From contig NZ_CP126242.1 in assembly GCF_030142045.1 (NCBI RefSeq), forward strand, positions 868,001-932,000: DNA of 64,000 nt, given 5' to 3'. Made by a program: the position numbers and the translations under genes. Origin of the DNA: Arthrobacter sp. zg-Y919. Its GTDB lineage: Bacteria; Actinomycetota; Actinomycetes; Actinomycetales; Micrococcaceae. Below the pieces are notes generated by a model. The model did no database searches. It saw nothing but the letters and a program-made list of their open reading frames with translations, and had not been told where the DNA came from. This document shows positions 24,590 to 33,453 of this stretch, one piece after another; the stretch's first letter is position 1, and each line of letters starts with the position of its first letter.

Positions 24590-24811
24590 TCAGCCGATGA
24601 GGCCGCGGACCCCGATCACGAGGGTGGCCAGTGCGAAGACCATGGCCGTGCTGATCTTCATCAGGTTCATCGTCATGTAGCGGGTGGGTGCCCCGTTGGT
24701 GTCCCGTGCCTGCGGGGACTTCAAGGCGTCCCGCAGATAGGGCGGCCACATGAGGAGGGACCAGAGGCCGGCGATAACCAGGACCAGTGCAAGGGGAGTA
24801 GGGAGGTCCAT
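24590..24811 (-). CDS. small two-helix membrane protein (SCO4848-like)
   Basis: A 73-residue protein with two transmembrane helices (about 5-22 and 53-71), joined by a polar loop with [11 protein letters not shown] and the [15 protein letters not shown] segment. The length and layout match the SCO4848-type small membrane proteins of actinobacteria, whose function is unknown. It is separated by 3 bases from the DUF2505 gene upstream on the same strand, so the two form an operon ending at the hairpin at 24547-24575. Confidence 0.7.
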   Translation of the reverse strand: MDLPTPLALVLVIAGLWSLLMWPPYLRDALKSPQARDTNGAPTRYMTMNLMKISTAMVFALATLVIGVRGLIG

Positions 24812-24814
24812 GGG

Positions 24815-25318
24815 TTAGTGCTGCCGGCTTTCAATCCACTTGCCGGCCTGGCCCGCCTGGATGGTCAGTGCCTTGCCGATCATCGGCTCGGCCGCCTTAG
24901 CGATCTTGTCGCCAAGGAACGGGATGGAGGAAGCCACCTTGCCGTCGACGTCGACGCGGGTGCCCTCGGGGGTGCTGATAAGGCGCTGTACGGCGTTGAC
25001 CTTCAGCGGCACCCCGCCCACGGAGAGTTCCACGTCGGCTTCCCGGGATCCGTCTGCGGCAGGGGCGGCCCACTGTTCCTTCTGGGTGACGGTCAGGGTG
25101 GCGCCAACGAACTTCTTCACCATGTCCGGCAGCCGGTCCGTCGGCATGGTCCGCACGGCGGTGAGGACGAAGGCTCCCGCAGTGTCACCGTCCACGGAAG
25201 CGGACACCAGGGAGCCGCCGACGTGCTCGCTGATGCTGCGCAGGAAACCTTCATCGGCGAATGTGTCCGTCACGGTGCGTACGTCGTAGGGCAGGATGGT
25301 TGATGCGTTCAGGGCCAT
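24815..25318 (-). CDS. DUF2505 family protein
   Basis: A 167-residue soluble protein, from DVRTVTDTFADEGFLRSISEHVGG through alternating strands to an amphipathic C-terminal helix (AKAAEPMIGKALTIQAGQAGKWI). This is the layout of DUF2505 proteins, relatives of the START/SRPBCC (Bet v 1-like) hydrophobic-ligand-binding fold. No catalytic residues are known for the family, and there is no signal peptide. It is the first gene of a two-gene operon with the small membrane protein at 24590-24811. Confidence 0.75.
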   Translation of the reverse strand: MALNASTILPYDVRTVTDTFADEGFLRSISEHVGGSLVSASVDGDTAGAFVLTAVRTMPTDRLPDMVKKFVGATLTVTQKEQWAAPAADGSREADVELSVGGVPLKVNAVQRLISTPEGTRVDVDGKVASSIPFLGDKIAKAAEPMIGKALTIQAGQAGKWIESRQH

Positions 25319-25443
25319 GGGTCCTCCGTAAGGTGGGCGGGAAGCCGGAATCCGCGGGACTGCAAGCCCGCCGACCGGCCAACCCTCATCCTAAACCGGA
25401 CCTTTCGCTGCCCCGAAACTGCCCAGACCTCCGGATGCACGGG

Positions 25444-26121
25444 CTAGGGTTCCAGGTTGATGCAGCCCACCGGGTTCCCGGCTGCGCCGCCCTGTCCTGC
25501 GTCGAGGATGAGGAGGGACTCGGCGCCGTCGTCCGGCAGCGTCCACGGCACCGTCGTGCCTGCGGTGGCGGTGCCGGCGGCGTCGGTCGTGAAGTCCAGG
25601 ACCAGGCCACCCTGCGGGCCCTGATACTCCGGGCCTGCATCGGCCGGGTCCTCGCCGCAGTCATCCCGGTGCAGCCGGGCACTGAACGTCGTATTCGCCG
25701 CGAAGCTCTGCGCCTGCAGCTGCACGGTAGTGTCCTCCGGGGTTTCCCCGACAGTCACGATGGCAACGGACTCGTCAGGGATCAATGCCGTGTTGTAGGT
25801 GGTCGCGACGGCGTCATCGCAATACGGCCCAAACGTTCCTTCAAGGATGCCGCCCGGAGTGGGGGAGGCGGTGAACCTTCCGCACCGGTCGGGGTTGGAG
25901 GTGCGGCCCGGAATGCCGGCCGCCTGGCAGTTTTCTTCGCCGGGGCTGTTCGGGGAGATGGTGGCGCAGGACGACGGGCCGGAAGCGGACTCCGTGCCGG
26001 TGGAGGTGGAACCACCTTCGGGATCGTTGTAGCCGTCGCCGTCGGGGTTGCCGGCGCAGCCGGCAAAGGTGAGCGCGAGTACGGCAAATCCGGTGGCCAG
26101 AAGGGTCGCGTTGCGAGCCAT
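25444..26121 (-). CDS. exported lipoprotein, possibly a degenerate Cu/Zn superoxide dismutase-like domain
   Basis: A 225-residue protein with a lipoprotein signal: a hydrophobic helix then TFAGCAG, the cysteine being near residue 22. A Ser/Gly/Thr linker follows. The body has VQLQAQSFAANTTFSARLHRDDCG, a later AGPEYQGP and a near-terminal cysteine (PVGCINLEP), resembling the His-Val-His...Gly-Asp-Cys core and disulfide of SodC. The copper-ligand pattern is reduced to a single histidine (RLHRDDC), so dismutase activity is doubtful. It would be anchored to the outer face of the membrane. Family assignment is tentative; it is divergent from mfd across 279 bases in which I see no other gene. Confidence 0.6.
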   Translation of the reverse strand: MARNATLLATGFAVLALTFAGCAGNPDGDGYNDPEGGSTSTGTESASGPSSCATISPNSPGEENCQAAGIPGRTSNPDRCGRFTASPTPGGILEGTFGPYCDDAVATTYNTALIPDESVAIVTVGETPEDTTVQLQAQSFAANTTFSARLHRDDCGEDPADAGPEYQGPQGGLVLDFTTDAAGTATAGTTVPWTLPDDGAESLLILDAGQGGAAGNPVGCINLEP

Positions 26122-26400
26122 GGGGCAGTCCTTACGTCGGTCAAAGGCGAGACTGAAGAAAGGGGAATCGCTGTCCGGTTATGCCCGTGCCCTTCCAGCG
26201 TGGCAGGCGCTCCAGCGAAAATCCAGATCCACGGCGGCTGGGCGGTTCAGCTGGCCGGGACGGAGGCGCGTGGCCTGTTTCCGCTCTCAGCGGCAGCGCC
26301 ATACCACCGGGCCGGCAGCGGGTAATGTTGAAGAAAACCCCGGGGTTCCGTTTGTGGACTTCGGGTATTTGCGTTGCCGTCATGAAGGAGAAACCACCCC

Positions 26401-29400
26401 ATGAGCCTGAACGGACTGCGTGCCGCCCTCGCTGAGGACCCCTCGTACGCAAGGGTGCGGACCCTTTCCTCCCGGCCGCCCGCAGGCCGCAGTGAAGATC
26501 TTCAGATCGGAGCGCCGCAGGGCATGCGCGCTGCCTTGCTGGCGGAAGTCGTGGACGGGATCGCGGCGGCCGGGGCCGGCGACGGCGTCCCTCCGGTGGT
26601 GCTGGCCGTCACGGCAACGGGCCGCGAGGCCGAGGATCTGGCGGCTGCGCTGCGCAGCTACCTGCCGCTGGCCGGTATTGAGGAATTCCCCAGCTGGGAG
26701 ACCCTGCCGCACGAGCGCCTTTCTCCACGCTCGGACACCGTGGGACGGCGCCTGTCCGTGCTCCGCCGGCTGGTTCATCCGGAAACCGCGCCGGTCCAGA
26801 TAGTGGTTGCCCCCGTGCGTGCCGTGGTCCAGCCCCTGGTGGCCGGGCTCGGCGAACTGAAACCGGTGGCCCTGAAGGTCGGCCAGGAACAGCCTTTCGA
26901 CTCCGTGGTGCAGGCGCTGGCAGAGGCCGCCTACGCACGGGTGGATATGGTTTCCCACCGCGGTGAGTTCGCCGTCCGCGGCGGCATCCTCGATGTTTTC
27001 CCGCCCACCGAGGACCACCCCATCCGCATCGATTTCTTCGGTGACGAGGTGGATTCCATGCGCTGGTTCGCGGTCGCTGACCAGCGGACCCTCACCGGGG
27101 AGCACGTCACCCACCCCTCCGAGCTGTACGCCCCGCCGTGCCGGGAAATCCTGATCACGCCGTCGGTGATGAGCCGTGCCGCCAAGCTCAAGGACCAGAT
27201 GCCCGCAGCTGCGGACATGCTGGAGAAGATCGCTGGCGGGATTGCCGTGGAAGGCATGGAATCCCTGGCTCCCGTTCTCGTGGATTCCATGGTTCCGCTG
27301 ATGGGCGAGCTGCCCCGGGGATCCATCACCGTGGTCATCGAGCCGGAAAAAGTACGTGCCCGGGCCCACGACCTGGCTGCCACGAACGAGGAGTTCCTGG
27401 CAGCGGCGTGGGCCACGGCGTCCGACGGCGGCGCCGCACCCCTGGATCTTTCGGCCGGGCTCGCAGCGGACCTCGACGCCGCCAGCTTCCGCTCCCTGGC
27501 GGACACCCGCACGGCTGCGCACGCCAACGACGTCGCCTGGTGGTCCATCACGTCCTTCAACCCCGATGACGAAACCGTCCTCGATATCGACACCCTGACC
27601 ATCAACGCGCGCGAACCCCGCGGGTACCGCGGCGACGTCGCGGAAATGATGGACTTCATCGGCGGCCGCGTCCGGGATGCCTGGCGCGTGGTGGTGGTGA
27701 CTGAAGGCCCCGGCCCGGCCGCCCGCCTGGCCGAACTGTTCCGGGAAAACGACATCCCCGTCTCCCTGGTCGATTCCGTGGACGAGGAACCGCGTCCCGG
27801 CGTCATCTCCATCACCACCGCCAGCGCCGGCCGCGGGTATGTCTTCGACAGCCTCAAGACCGGCCTGCTGACCGAGGCTGACCTGCTCGGCCGCGCCAGC
27901 ACCTACTCCACCCGCGACATGCGCAAGATGCCCTCGAAACGGCGCAACGCCGTCGACCCGCTGCAGCTGCAGGAGGGCGACTTCGTGGTGCACGAGCAGC
28001 ACGGCGTGGGTAAGTTCATCGAACTGATCCAGCGCGCCACCGGCGCCGGCACCAACAAGACGGTGCGCGAGTACATGGTGCTCGAATACGCGTCCTCCAA
28101 ACGGGGTGCGCCGGGGGACCGGCTGTTTGTTCCCACCGACCAACTGGACCAGATCACCCGGTACGTGGGCGGGGAAACCCCTGTGCTGTCAAAGATGGGC
28201 GGCTCCGACTGGGCCAAAACCAAGAGCCGGGCGCGCAAGGCGGTCAAGGAAATTGCGGGCGAGCTGATCCGGCTCTATTCCGCACGGATGGCGTCCAAGG
28301 GCCATGCCTTCGGCCCGGACACCCCCTGGCAGCGTGAACTTGAGGAAGCCTTCCCCTATGTCGAGACCCCGGACCAGCTGACCACCATCAACGAGGTCAA
28401 GGCGGACATGGAACGGGAAGTGCCCATGGACCGGCTCGTTTCGGGCGACGTGGGCTACGGCAAGACCGAAATCGCGGTACGGGCTGCATTCAAGGCCGTG
28501 CAGGACGGCAAGCAGGTGGCGGTTCTGGTGCCCACCACACTGCTGGCCCAGCAGCATATGGAAACCTTCGCCGAACGCTTCTCCGGTTTCCCCGTCCGCG
28601 TGGATTCCCTTTCCCGCTTCCAGACGGCCAAGCAGGCCAAGGCCACCATTGAGGACGTCAAGGCCGGCTCGGTTGACGTCGTCATCGGCACACACCGCCT
28701 GTTGTCCCAGGAGGTCCAGTTCAAGGATCTGGGCCTGGTGATCGTGGATGAGGAACAGCGCTTCGGTGTTGAACACAAGGAAGCGCTGAAGAAGATGCGC
28801 ACCAACGTGGACGTGCTGGCCATGAGTGCCACCCCAATTCCGCGGACCCTGGAGATGTCCCTGACCGGGATCCGCGAGACCTCCACGCTGGCCACCCCGC
28901 CCGAGGAACGGCACCCGGTGCTGACCTACGTGGGTCCGTACACGGACAAGCAAGCTTCCGCCGCGATCCGCCGTGAGCTGATGCGCGAAGGCCAGGTGTT
29001 CTTCGTCCACAACCGGGTTTCGTCCATCGACCGCACCGCCGCGCACCTGCGTGAGTTGGTTCCGGAGGCACGCATCGCCGTCGCCCACGGCCAGTTGAGT
29101 GAGTCCAAGCTCGAGCAGATCATCGTGGATTTCTGGGAGAAGCGTTTCGATGTGCTCGTGTGTACCACCATCATCGAAACCGGCCTGGATATCTCCAATG
29201 CCAACACCTTGATAGTCGACCGGGCGGACCACTTCGGCCTGTCGCAGCTGCACCAGCTGCGCGGCCGCGTGGGCCGTGGCCGTGAGCGGGCCTACGCCTA
29301 CTTCCTGTACCCGTCGGAGAAACCGCTGGGCGAGGTCGCACTCGAGCGGCTGAAGGCCGTGGCGACCCACAACGAACTGGGTGCGGGTATGCAGCTTGCC

Positions 29401-30000
29401 ATGAAGGACCTGGAAATCCGCGGCGCAGGAAACCTGCTGGGTGGGGAGCAGTCCGGCCACATTGCCGGCGTCGGCTTTGACCTGTACATCCGGCTGGTCG
29501 GCGAAGCCGTGGCGGATTACCGCGGCGAGGCCGAGGAGAAGGCCGCGGAAATGAAGATCGAGCTGCCGGTTAATGCCCATCTGCCGCACGAATACGTGCC
29601 GGGGGAGAGGCTGCGGCTGGAGGCCTACCGCAAGCTGGCCTCGGCACTGACCAACGAGGCCATCGACGAAGTCCTGGCCGAGCTGGTGGACCGCTACGGC
29701 GAGCCGCCGCAGGAAGTGAAGAACCTGATCGACGTCGCCCGTTTCCGGGTGGACGCACGCGCCGCCGGGCTGACCGACGTTGCGCTCCAGGGCAACTTCA
29801 TCAAGTTTGCTCCGGCGGACCTGCCCGAATCGCGCACCATGCGGCTGCAGCGCATGTACCCCGGCGCACTGGTGAAGCCCGCATTGAACGCCGTGCTGGT
29901 GCCCAAGCCGAAGACAGCCAGGATAGGCGGCCGGGATCTGGTGGACGCCGAAATCCTGGCCTGGGCCAAGCAGGTGCTTGACGCCGTGTTCAAGGAGTAA
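26401..30000 (+). CDS. mfd: transcription-repair coupling factor Mfd
   Basis: A 1199-residue ATP-driven translocase that removes RNA polymerase stalled at DNA damage and recruits UvrA. In order there are: UvrB-like domains (about 1-350); the RNA-polymerase-interacting CarD-like domain (from about 520, LQEGDFVVHEQHGVGKF); the helicase core with Walker A GDVGYGKTE, the Walker B box DEEQRFGVEHKE (a DEEQ-box helicase) and motif III MSATPIPRTLEMS; the QxxGRxGR-type motif (QLRGRVGRGRERAYAYF); and a C-terminal TRCF domain. Length and motifs are normal. The ATG at 26401 has AAGGAG upstream. Confidence 0.98.
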   Translation: MSLNGLRAALAEDPSYARVRTLSSRPPAGRSEDLQIGAPQGMRAALLAEVVDGIAAAGAGDGVPPVVLAVTATGREAEDLAAALRSYLPLAGIEEFPSWETLPHERLSPRSDTVGRRLSVLRRLVHPETAPVQIVVAPVRAVVQPLVAGLGELKPVALKVGQEQPFDSVVQALAEAAYARVDMVSHRGEFAVRGGILDVFPPTEDHPIRIDFFGDEVDSMRWFAVADQRTLTGEHVTHPSELYAPPCREILITPSVMSRAAKLKDQMPAAADMLEKIAGGIAVEGMESLAPVLVDSMVPLMGELPRGSITVVIEPEKVRARAHDLAATNEEFLAAAWATASDGGAAPLDLSAGLAADLDAASFRSLADTRTAAHANDVAWWSITSFNPDDETVLDIDTLTINAREPRGYRGDVAEMMDFIGGRVRDAWRVVVVTEGPGPAARLAELFRENDIPVSLVDSVDEEPRPGVISITTASAGRGYVFDSLKTGLLTEADLLGRASTYSTRDMRKMPSKRRNAVDPLQLQEGDFVVHEQHGVGKFIELIQRATGAGTNKTVREYMVLEYASSKRGAPGDRLFVPTDQLDQITRYVGGETPVLSKMGGSDWAKTKSRARKAVKEIAGELIRLYSARMASKGHAFGPDTPWQRELEEAFPYVETPDQLTTINEVKADMEREVPMDRLVSGDVGYGKTEIAVRAAFKAVQDGKQVAVLVPTTLLAQQHMETFAERFSGFPVRVDSLSRFQTAKQAKATIEDVKAGSVDVVIGTHRLLSQEVQFKDLGLVIVDEEQRFGVEHKEALKKMRTNVDVLAMSATPIPRTLEMSLTGIRETSTLATPPEERHPVLTYVGPYTDKQASAAIRRELMREGQVFFVHNRVSSIDRTAAHLRELVPEARIAVAHGQLSESKLEQIIVDFWEKRFDVLVCTTIIETGLDISNANTLIVDRADHFGLSQLHQLRGRVGRGRERAYAYFLYPSEKPLGEVALERLKAVATHNELGAGMQLAMKDLEIRGAGNLLGGEQSGHIAGVGFDLYIRLVGEAVADYRGEAEEKAAEMKIELPVNAHLPHEYVPGERLRLEAYRKLASALTNEAIDEVLAELVDRYGEPPQEVKNLIDVARFRVDARAAGLTDVALQGNFIKFAPADLPESRTMRLQRMYPGALVKPALNAVLVPKPKTARIGGRDLVDAEILAWAKQVLDAVFKE

Positions 30001-30009
30001 GGCGGCTGG

Positions 30010-30147
30010 CTAGCCTGTCACCGCTATAACGAAGACAGCTGCGGCAGCCACGACACACGAGGCGAGTACCGCGTAGCCAATGAGGAGAATCCGCTGCTGC
30101 CGGGCCCGGTCCCGGCGCCATTCCCTACGGGTCATGGTGGTAGTCAT
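30010..30147 (-). CDS. possible 45-residue small membrane protein
   Basis: A short frame whose product has a strongly basic N terminus (MTTTMTRREWRRDRARQQR) followed by one transmembrane helix (about 20-43, ILLIGYAVLASCVVAAAAVF). That composition is hard to explain by chance. The ribosome-binding site is weak. It is convergent with mfd, with 9 bases between the stops. Its function is unknown. Confidence 0.35.
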   Translation of the reverse strand: MTTTMTRREWRRDRARQQRILLIGYAVLASCVVAAAAVFVIAVTG

Positions 30148-30224
30148 GAAGCCGAATCTAGGGACCGGCCGGCAGAGGCGCTAAGAGTAGGAGACACCTG
30201 CCTGTCCGCAGCCACTACTCAGTT

Positions 30225-30270
30225 AAACACTGATGCACCCGAGCCCGAAGGCTGGGGTGCATCAGTGTTT
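30225..30270. terminator. long bidirectional hairpin terminator
   Basis: The arms AAACACTGATGCACCC (30225-30240) and GGGTGCATCAGTGTTT (30255-30270) are a perfect 16-bp match. An inner AGCC-cgaa-GGCT stem extends the hairpin. It ends with T's on the plus strand and A's before it, suiting use in both directions, for the minus-strand gene ending at 30299 in particular. Confidence 0.8.
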
Positions 30271-30298
30271 AGAGCAACTGGCCTGTGAACGGCCGGGC

Positions 30299-30550
30299 CT
30301 ACTCGTTGTGCGAGTAACCCTTGGCGAGCTCCGTGGTGGTGTCGGAACGGCCGATGCTGAATGCCACGAGGTACATGCCGGTCGCAGCAATCAGCAGGAC
30401 TGCCATGGGCCAGACATTGTCCAGGGTCAGCCAGTTAACCGCGTAGATGGCGCCAAGGAAGATGGCGAACATCACGGCGAAGATGAGGACGTTGCTGACC
30501 AGATGGCCCTCGCCCGAGTGTGAAGGCTGCTTTGACCGTGTTCCAACCAT
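30299..30550 (-). CDS. small two-helix membrane protein
   Basis: An 83-residue protein. A polar N terminus (VGTRSKQPSHSGEGH) precedes two transmembrane helices (about 18-40 and 46-66) and a polar, acidic C-terminal tail (SDTTTELAKGYSHNE). I do not recognise a family. It lies 39 bases downstream of deoC on the same strand and ends before the hairpin at 30225-30270, so it may be cotranscribed with deoC or have its own promoter. Confidence 0.7.
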   Translation of the reverse strand: MVGTRSKQPSHSGEGHLVSNVLIFAVMFAIFLGAIYAVNWLTLDNVWPMAVLLIAATGMYLVAFSIGRSDTTTELAKGYSHNE

Positions 30551-30589
30551 GAAGTTCTCCGTTTCAAAAAGTGTCAGTAGCTATGCCGG

Positions 30590-31264
30590 TCAGTAGCCCG
30601 ACGTGGCTTTGCTTCCATTAACAATAGCGATTCCCGAGCTCGCTCCGATACGCGTGGCTCCTGCATCGATCATTGCCTGTGCGTCTTCGAGGGAACGGAC
30701 ACCGCCGGAAGCCTTGACTCCGAGGTCCGGGCCGACCGTACGGCGCATCAGCGCGACGTCGTCGGCCGTCGCTCCGCCGCCATTGAATCCGGTGGAGGTC
30801 TTCACGAAATCAGCGCCGGCTTCGACGGAGGCTTCGCAGGCCAGAACCTTCTGCTCTTCATTGAGCAGCGAGGTTTCGATGATGACCTTGAGGATGCCAC
30901 CGGCAGCGTGGACGGCGTCGGCCACTGCTGCGATGTCCCTGACCAGGGCAATCCGGTCGCCGCGGCGGGCGGCTGCGATGTCAATGACCATGTCGATTTC
31001 ATCCGCACCGTCCTGAAGCGCCCCCTGGGCTTCGAAGACCTTCACTTCGGTGGTGGTGGCGCCCAGCGGGAAGCCAATGACCGAGCAGGTGAGCACTCCG
31101 CTGCCCTTCAGGGCATTGTGGACGGTGCCGACCCAGAGCGGGTTTACGCAGACGGACTTGAACTGGTATTCAGCGGCTTCGGAGCAGACCCGGAGGATGT
31201 CGTCGCGGCTGGCCTCGGGTTTGAGGAGCGTGTGATCAATATACGAGGCAATGGGTGTAGACAT
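30590..31264 (-). CDS. deoC: deoxyribose-phosphate aldolase
   Basis: A 224-residue class I aldolase cleaving 2-deoxyribose 5-phosphate to glyceraldehyde 3-phosphate and acetaldehyde in deoxynucleoside breakdown. The Schiff-base lysine is K155 in DFVKTSTGF, with the proton-relay K184 in VKASGGVRS and D91 in DEIDMVID. The N terminus YIDHTLLKP is typical. Length is normal. The window also holds purine-nucleoside phosphorylase and a phospho-sugar mutase (35.6-38.2 kb), which act earlier in the same salvage route. Confidence 0.95.
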   Translation of the reverse strand: MSTPIASYIDHTLLKPEASRDDILRVCSEAAEYQFKSVCVNPLWVGTVHNALKGSGVLTCSVIGFPLGATTTEVKVFEAQGALQDGADEIDMVIDIAAARRGDRIALVRDIAAVADAVHAAGGILKVIIETSLLNEEQKVLACEASVEAGADFVKTSTGFNGGGATADDVALMRRTVGPDLGVKASGGVRSLEDAQAMIDAGATRIGASSGIAIVNGSKATSGY

Positions 31265-31347
31265 GGGTTCTATCTTGCCATAGCGGAGTTGAGGCGCGTG
31301 GCCGGGATCACTGCCGGCGCCGGAGAAGTACCGCGGTTAGTGCCATA

Positions 31348-31389
31348 GCAAAGACCCGGCCGCCTTATGTTCTTCGGCCGGGTCTTTGC
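31348..31389 (-). terminator. hairpin just downstream of the small peptide gene
   Basis: A perfect 15-bp stem: GCAAAGACCCGGCCG (31348-31362) with CGGCCGGGTCTTTGC (31375-31389). It lies 10 bases past the stop of the 53-residue peptide gene, which supports that gene being transcribed. Confidence 0.7.
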
Positions 31390-31399
31390 GGTGACGCTG

Positions 31400-31561
31400 T
31401 TAGGTCCGAAGGGGCCACATTCCGAAAATGGAAACAACGTTCGTTTTCACGGTTACTTTTTCCGAGGCTGCCGCGGAAACAGATGCGGCCGACGCCGGTG
31501 CCGCCACACCGGCCCCGGTGATGACAGCGGTCAGCAGCATTGCTGCACCAAGCTTTTTCAT
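31400..31561 (-). CDS. small secreted peptide precursor (53 residues)
   Basis: The ATG at 31561 is preceded by AGGAG with 6-base spacing, and a 15-bp hairpin follows the stop. The product begins MKKLGAAMLLTAVITGAG with a classic Sec signal peptide and an Ala-x-Ala site (APASA, near residue 25). About 28 mature residues remain, rich in Ser/Val/Thr and ending TNVVSIFGMWPLRT. There are no cysteines. It is divergent from a TPR protein gene 235 bases away, an arrangement recalling the exported Phr precursors of Rap-Phr systems. Signalling is an inference; it could instead be a small surface or antimicrobial peptide. Confidence 0.65.
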   Translation of the reverse strand: MKKLGAAMLLTAVITGAGVAAPASAASVSAAASEKVTVKTNVVSIFGMWPLRT

Positions 31562-31796
31562 GTTCTGCTCCTAGGAAGATGTAGGACTGAGGAATTCAGA
31601 CACTTGGAGTATAGCTACACGTCGAGCTGAGAAAATATTGATTCTGTTGCTGGTGCGGCAATCCTGCGGGGAACCTGCGGTGGTGTTAGGTTTGCAGTGA
31701 TTTTGGAGCCGATGCGGCGTTTGCTGGAAGGAACCGGTTGCAGCTCCCATAACCCCGAATCCCTCTGGATAAATACCGTGAGAAGGTGCCTGACAC

Positions 31797-32828
31797 GTGG
31801 ATAGCAATGCAGCATTCATCTTGGACGAATACCGTGCCATGCAATCTCAGCAGCGACGGGATTACCGGGATGCCATAAGTCATTCGCAATCCGCAGCAGA
31901 AGCCGCAAGGAAAAGCGGAGACGCTTTAGGGCTTTGTCGCATGGAGTTTCAAACGGGTCAGCTCCAACTTGACCTCGGGCTGATTCAGGATGCCATTGCG
32001 ACCTGCCGAAAGCTGCTGGAGTCCGAAGCGATAAAGCAGTATCCCGACCTCGAGTCCCGCACCAGGGTGCTCTTGTCGCGCATTTTCCACAATGACGGCC
32101 AAATGCACGATGCGCTCGAAGTCGCGAGGGAAGCCACACGCATTCCGGCGGACGACCTGTCGCTGGATGCACGCCGAAGTGTTCAGCACGCGTTGGTCGC
32201 TGCGCTTGCTGAGGATGGCGATACTGAGGCGGCATGGGCCGAGGCCATGAATCTTGCCGGCATGCTGGAAGGGGAAACCAGCTACTACGATCTCGGAGTT
32301 GCACAGTGGACCATCGGGAACGTCGCGTTTATGTCCTCCCGGCTGGATGAAGGATTGGCGTACCAAAGCCTGGCAATGGAAAACCTTTCACGCTTGGACA
32401 ACGTCAATCTCTGGGCCCAATTCAACAAGGCAACCGCGCACATGCGCTTGACGGCAGGGCTTACCGGCCCGGAAACGGCAGAGTTCGTAGAGCGGGCCGA
32501 GGTGGCTTTTGCTGTCGCCGGAGGCAAGGAAATCGATCTGTACGAAGTCCGGATCACACGTGCCTGGTGGGAACTTGCGTCCGGGAATCCATCCACCGCG
32601 GAAGAGCTGCTCCGTCCACTGGACAAGGAGCTTGCTGGTCCCTATCCGTTCCTTCAAGCGCGGGTGCTGTTGTTATTGGCACGCTGCTTCCACGCCCTGG
32701 GGCGCACCGGCGAGGCCTTGAGAAGTGCCAGACAGAGCGAAGGCATCTTCATCGAGGTCGGTGCCGACGTGTTTGCGTCCGAGTCCCGGGCGTTTATTGC
32801 AGTCCTTCAGGAGGCACCGACGTCATGA
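31797..32828 (+). CDS. TPR-repeat protein without DNA-binding domain (Rap-like layout)
   Basis: A 343-residue, all-helical protein built of about eight helix-turn-helix (TPR-like) repeats, for example GLIQDAIATCRKLLES, GQMHDALEVAREATRI and GRTGEALRSARQSEGI. No HTH precedes or follows, and the upstream 235 bases hold no remnant of one. The length and repeat content resemble the peptide-binding domain of RRNPP regulators or Rap proteins. The start is GTG at 31797 with a weak AAGG site. Base composition looks less GC-rich than its neighbours, a possible sign of transfer. It is divergent from the secreted-peptide gene, with STAS-like and GGDEF-EAL genes downstream. Function is unproven. Confidence 0.7.
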   Translation: MDSNAAFILDEYRAMQSQQRRDYRDAISHSQSAAEAARKSGDALGLCRMEFQTGQLQLDLGLIQDAIATCRKLLESEAIKQYPDLESRTRVLLSRIFHNDGQMHDALEVAREATRIPADDLSLDARRSVQHALVAALAEDGDTEAAWAEAMNLAGMLEGETSYYDLGVAQWTIGNVAFMSSRLDEGLAYQSLAMENLSRLDNVNLWAQFNKATAHMRLTAGLTGPETAEFVERAEVAFAVAGGKEIDLYEVRITRAWWELASGNPSTAEELLRPLDKELAGPYPFLQARVLLLLARCFHALGRTGEALRSARQSEGIFIEVGADVFASESRAFIAVLQEAPTS

Positions 32829-32991
32829 TGTGCCATGAAAAATAGTTTCGGAGTGGGGAACTCGATATTTAAGCATCGAAGGCGCACAATACAGACTTAG
32901 GTACCGATCCGGGGCGGTCATGCTGTGGCCCTTCGGTACGGTGAAGCAGATCCGCTGCATTGAGGTCCTGCGCGGCGACTTGGGGGAAGCT

Positions 32992-33453
32992 ATGGCAAGA
33001 CACGACACCGCGGACCGCAGCGGCGCAGAACCGTCCACCGTCACACCGGGAAACGCACGCACGGCTCCCGGGCAGGGGCTGCAGTGCCCGCCACCTCTTG
33101 GGACGGTCCAGGTGAGCCTGGCTGATGAGGGCCACCTGTTGCTGGTGCTCCCACCCGGAGAGGTGGTTACCGGGTCCATGGCTGCCCAAGCAGCCGAGGA
33201 AATCGACCGCCTGGCTTCCCTGCACAGCCTGCCAATGCTCCTGACCCTCTCCGGGGTCGAGTCTATTTCCCGCAGCGCCCGGGATGTCTTCAGCGCCGCG
33301 CGGTCCCTTACCGCCGTCGCCGTGCTGGGGATCTCCCCGGTGGATCGGGTGATCGCCAATTTCCTGCTCGGGGGAGAGGTCCAGCCGTGTCCCACACGGT
33401 ACTTCTCCTCGGAAGATGCGGCGCTTAGATGGCTGAAGCGGTACAGCGCGTGA
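32992..33453 (+). CDS. STAS/SpoIIAA-like domain protein
   Basis: About 153 residues from the ATG at 32992 (GGGGAAG upstream); an ATG at 32920 would add 24 residues. After a disordered N-terminal stretch, the domain (about 45-153) shows alternating strands and helices: LLLVLPPGEVVTG, PMLLTLSGVESIS and AVAVLGISPVDRVIANF. It ends with a conserved-looking FSSEDAALRWLK helix. This is the pattern of small STAS-like (DUF7793-type) proteins common in Micrococcaceae. There is no obvious anti-anti-sigma phospho-serine. Its end overlaps the GGDEF-EAL gene by 25 bases, so the two are translationally coupled and probably act together. Confidence 0.65.
   Translation: MARHDTADRSGAEPSTVTPGNARTAPGQGLQCPPPLGTVQVSLADEGHLLLVLPPGEVVTGSMAAQAAEEIDRLASLHSLPMLLTLSGVESISRSARDVFSAARSLTAVAVLGISPVDRVIANFLLGGEVQPCPTRYFSSEDAALRWLKRYSA

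Noticed and set aside
31367..31630. Plus-strand 87-residue frame opposite the small peptide gene
   Set aside because: It spans the hairpin and lacks a ribosome site; the minus-strand frame has both a signal peptide and AGGAG.
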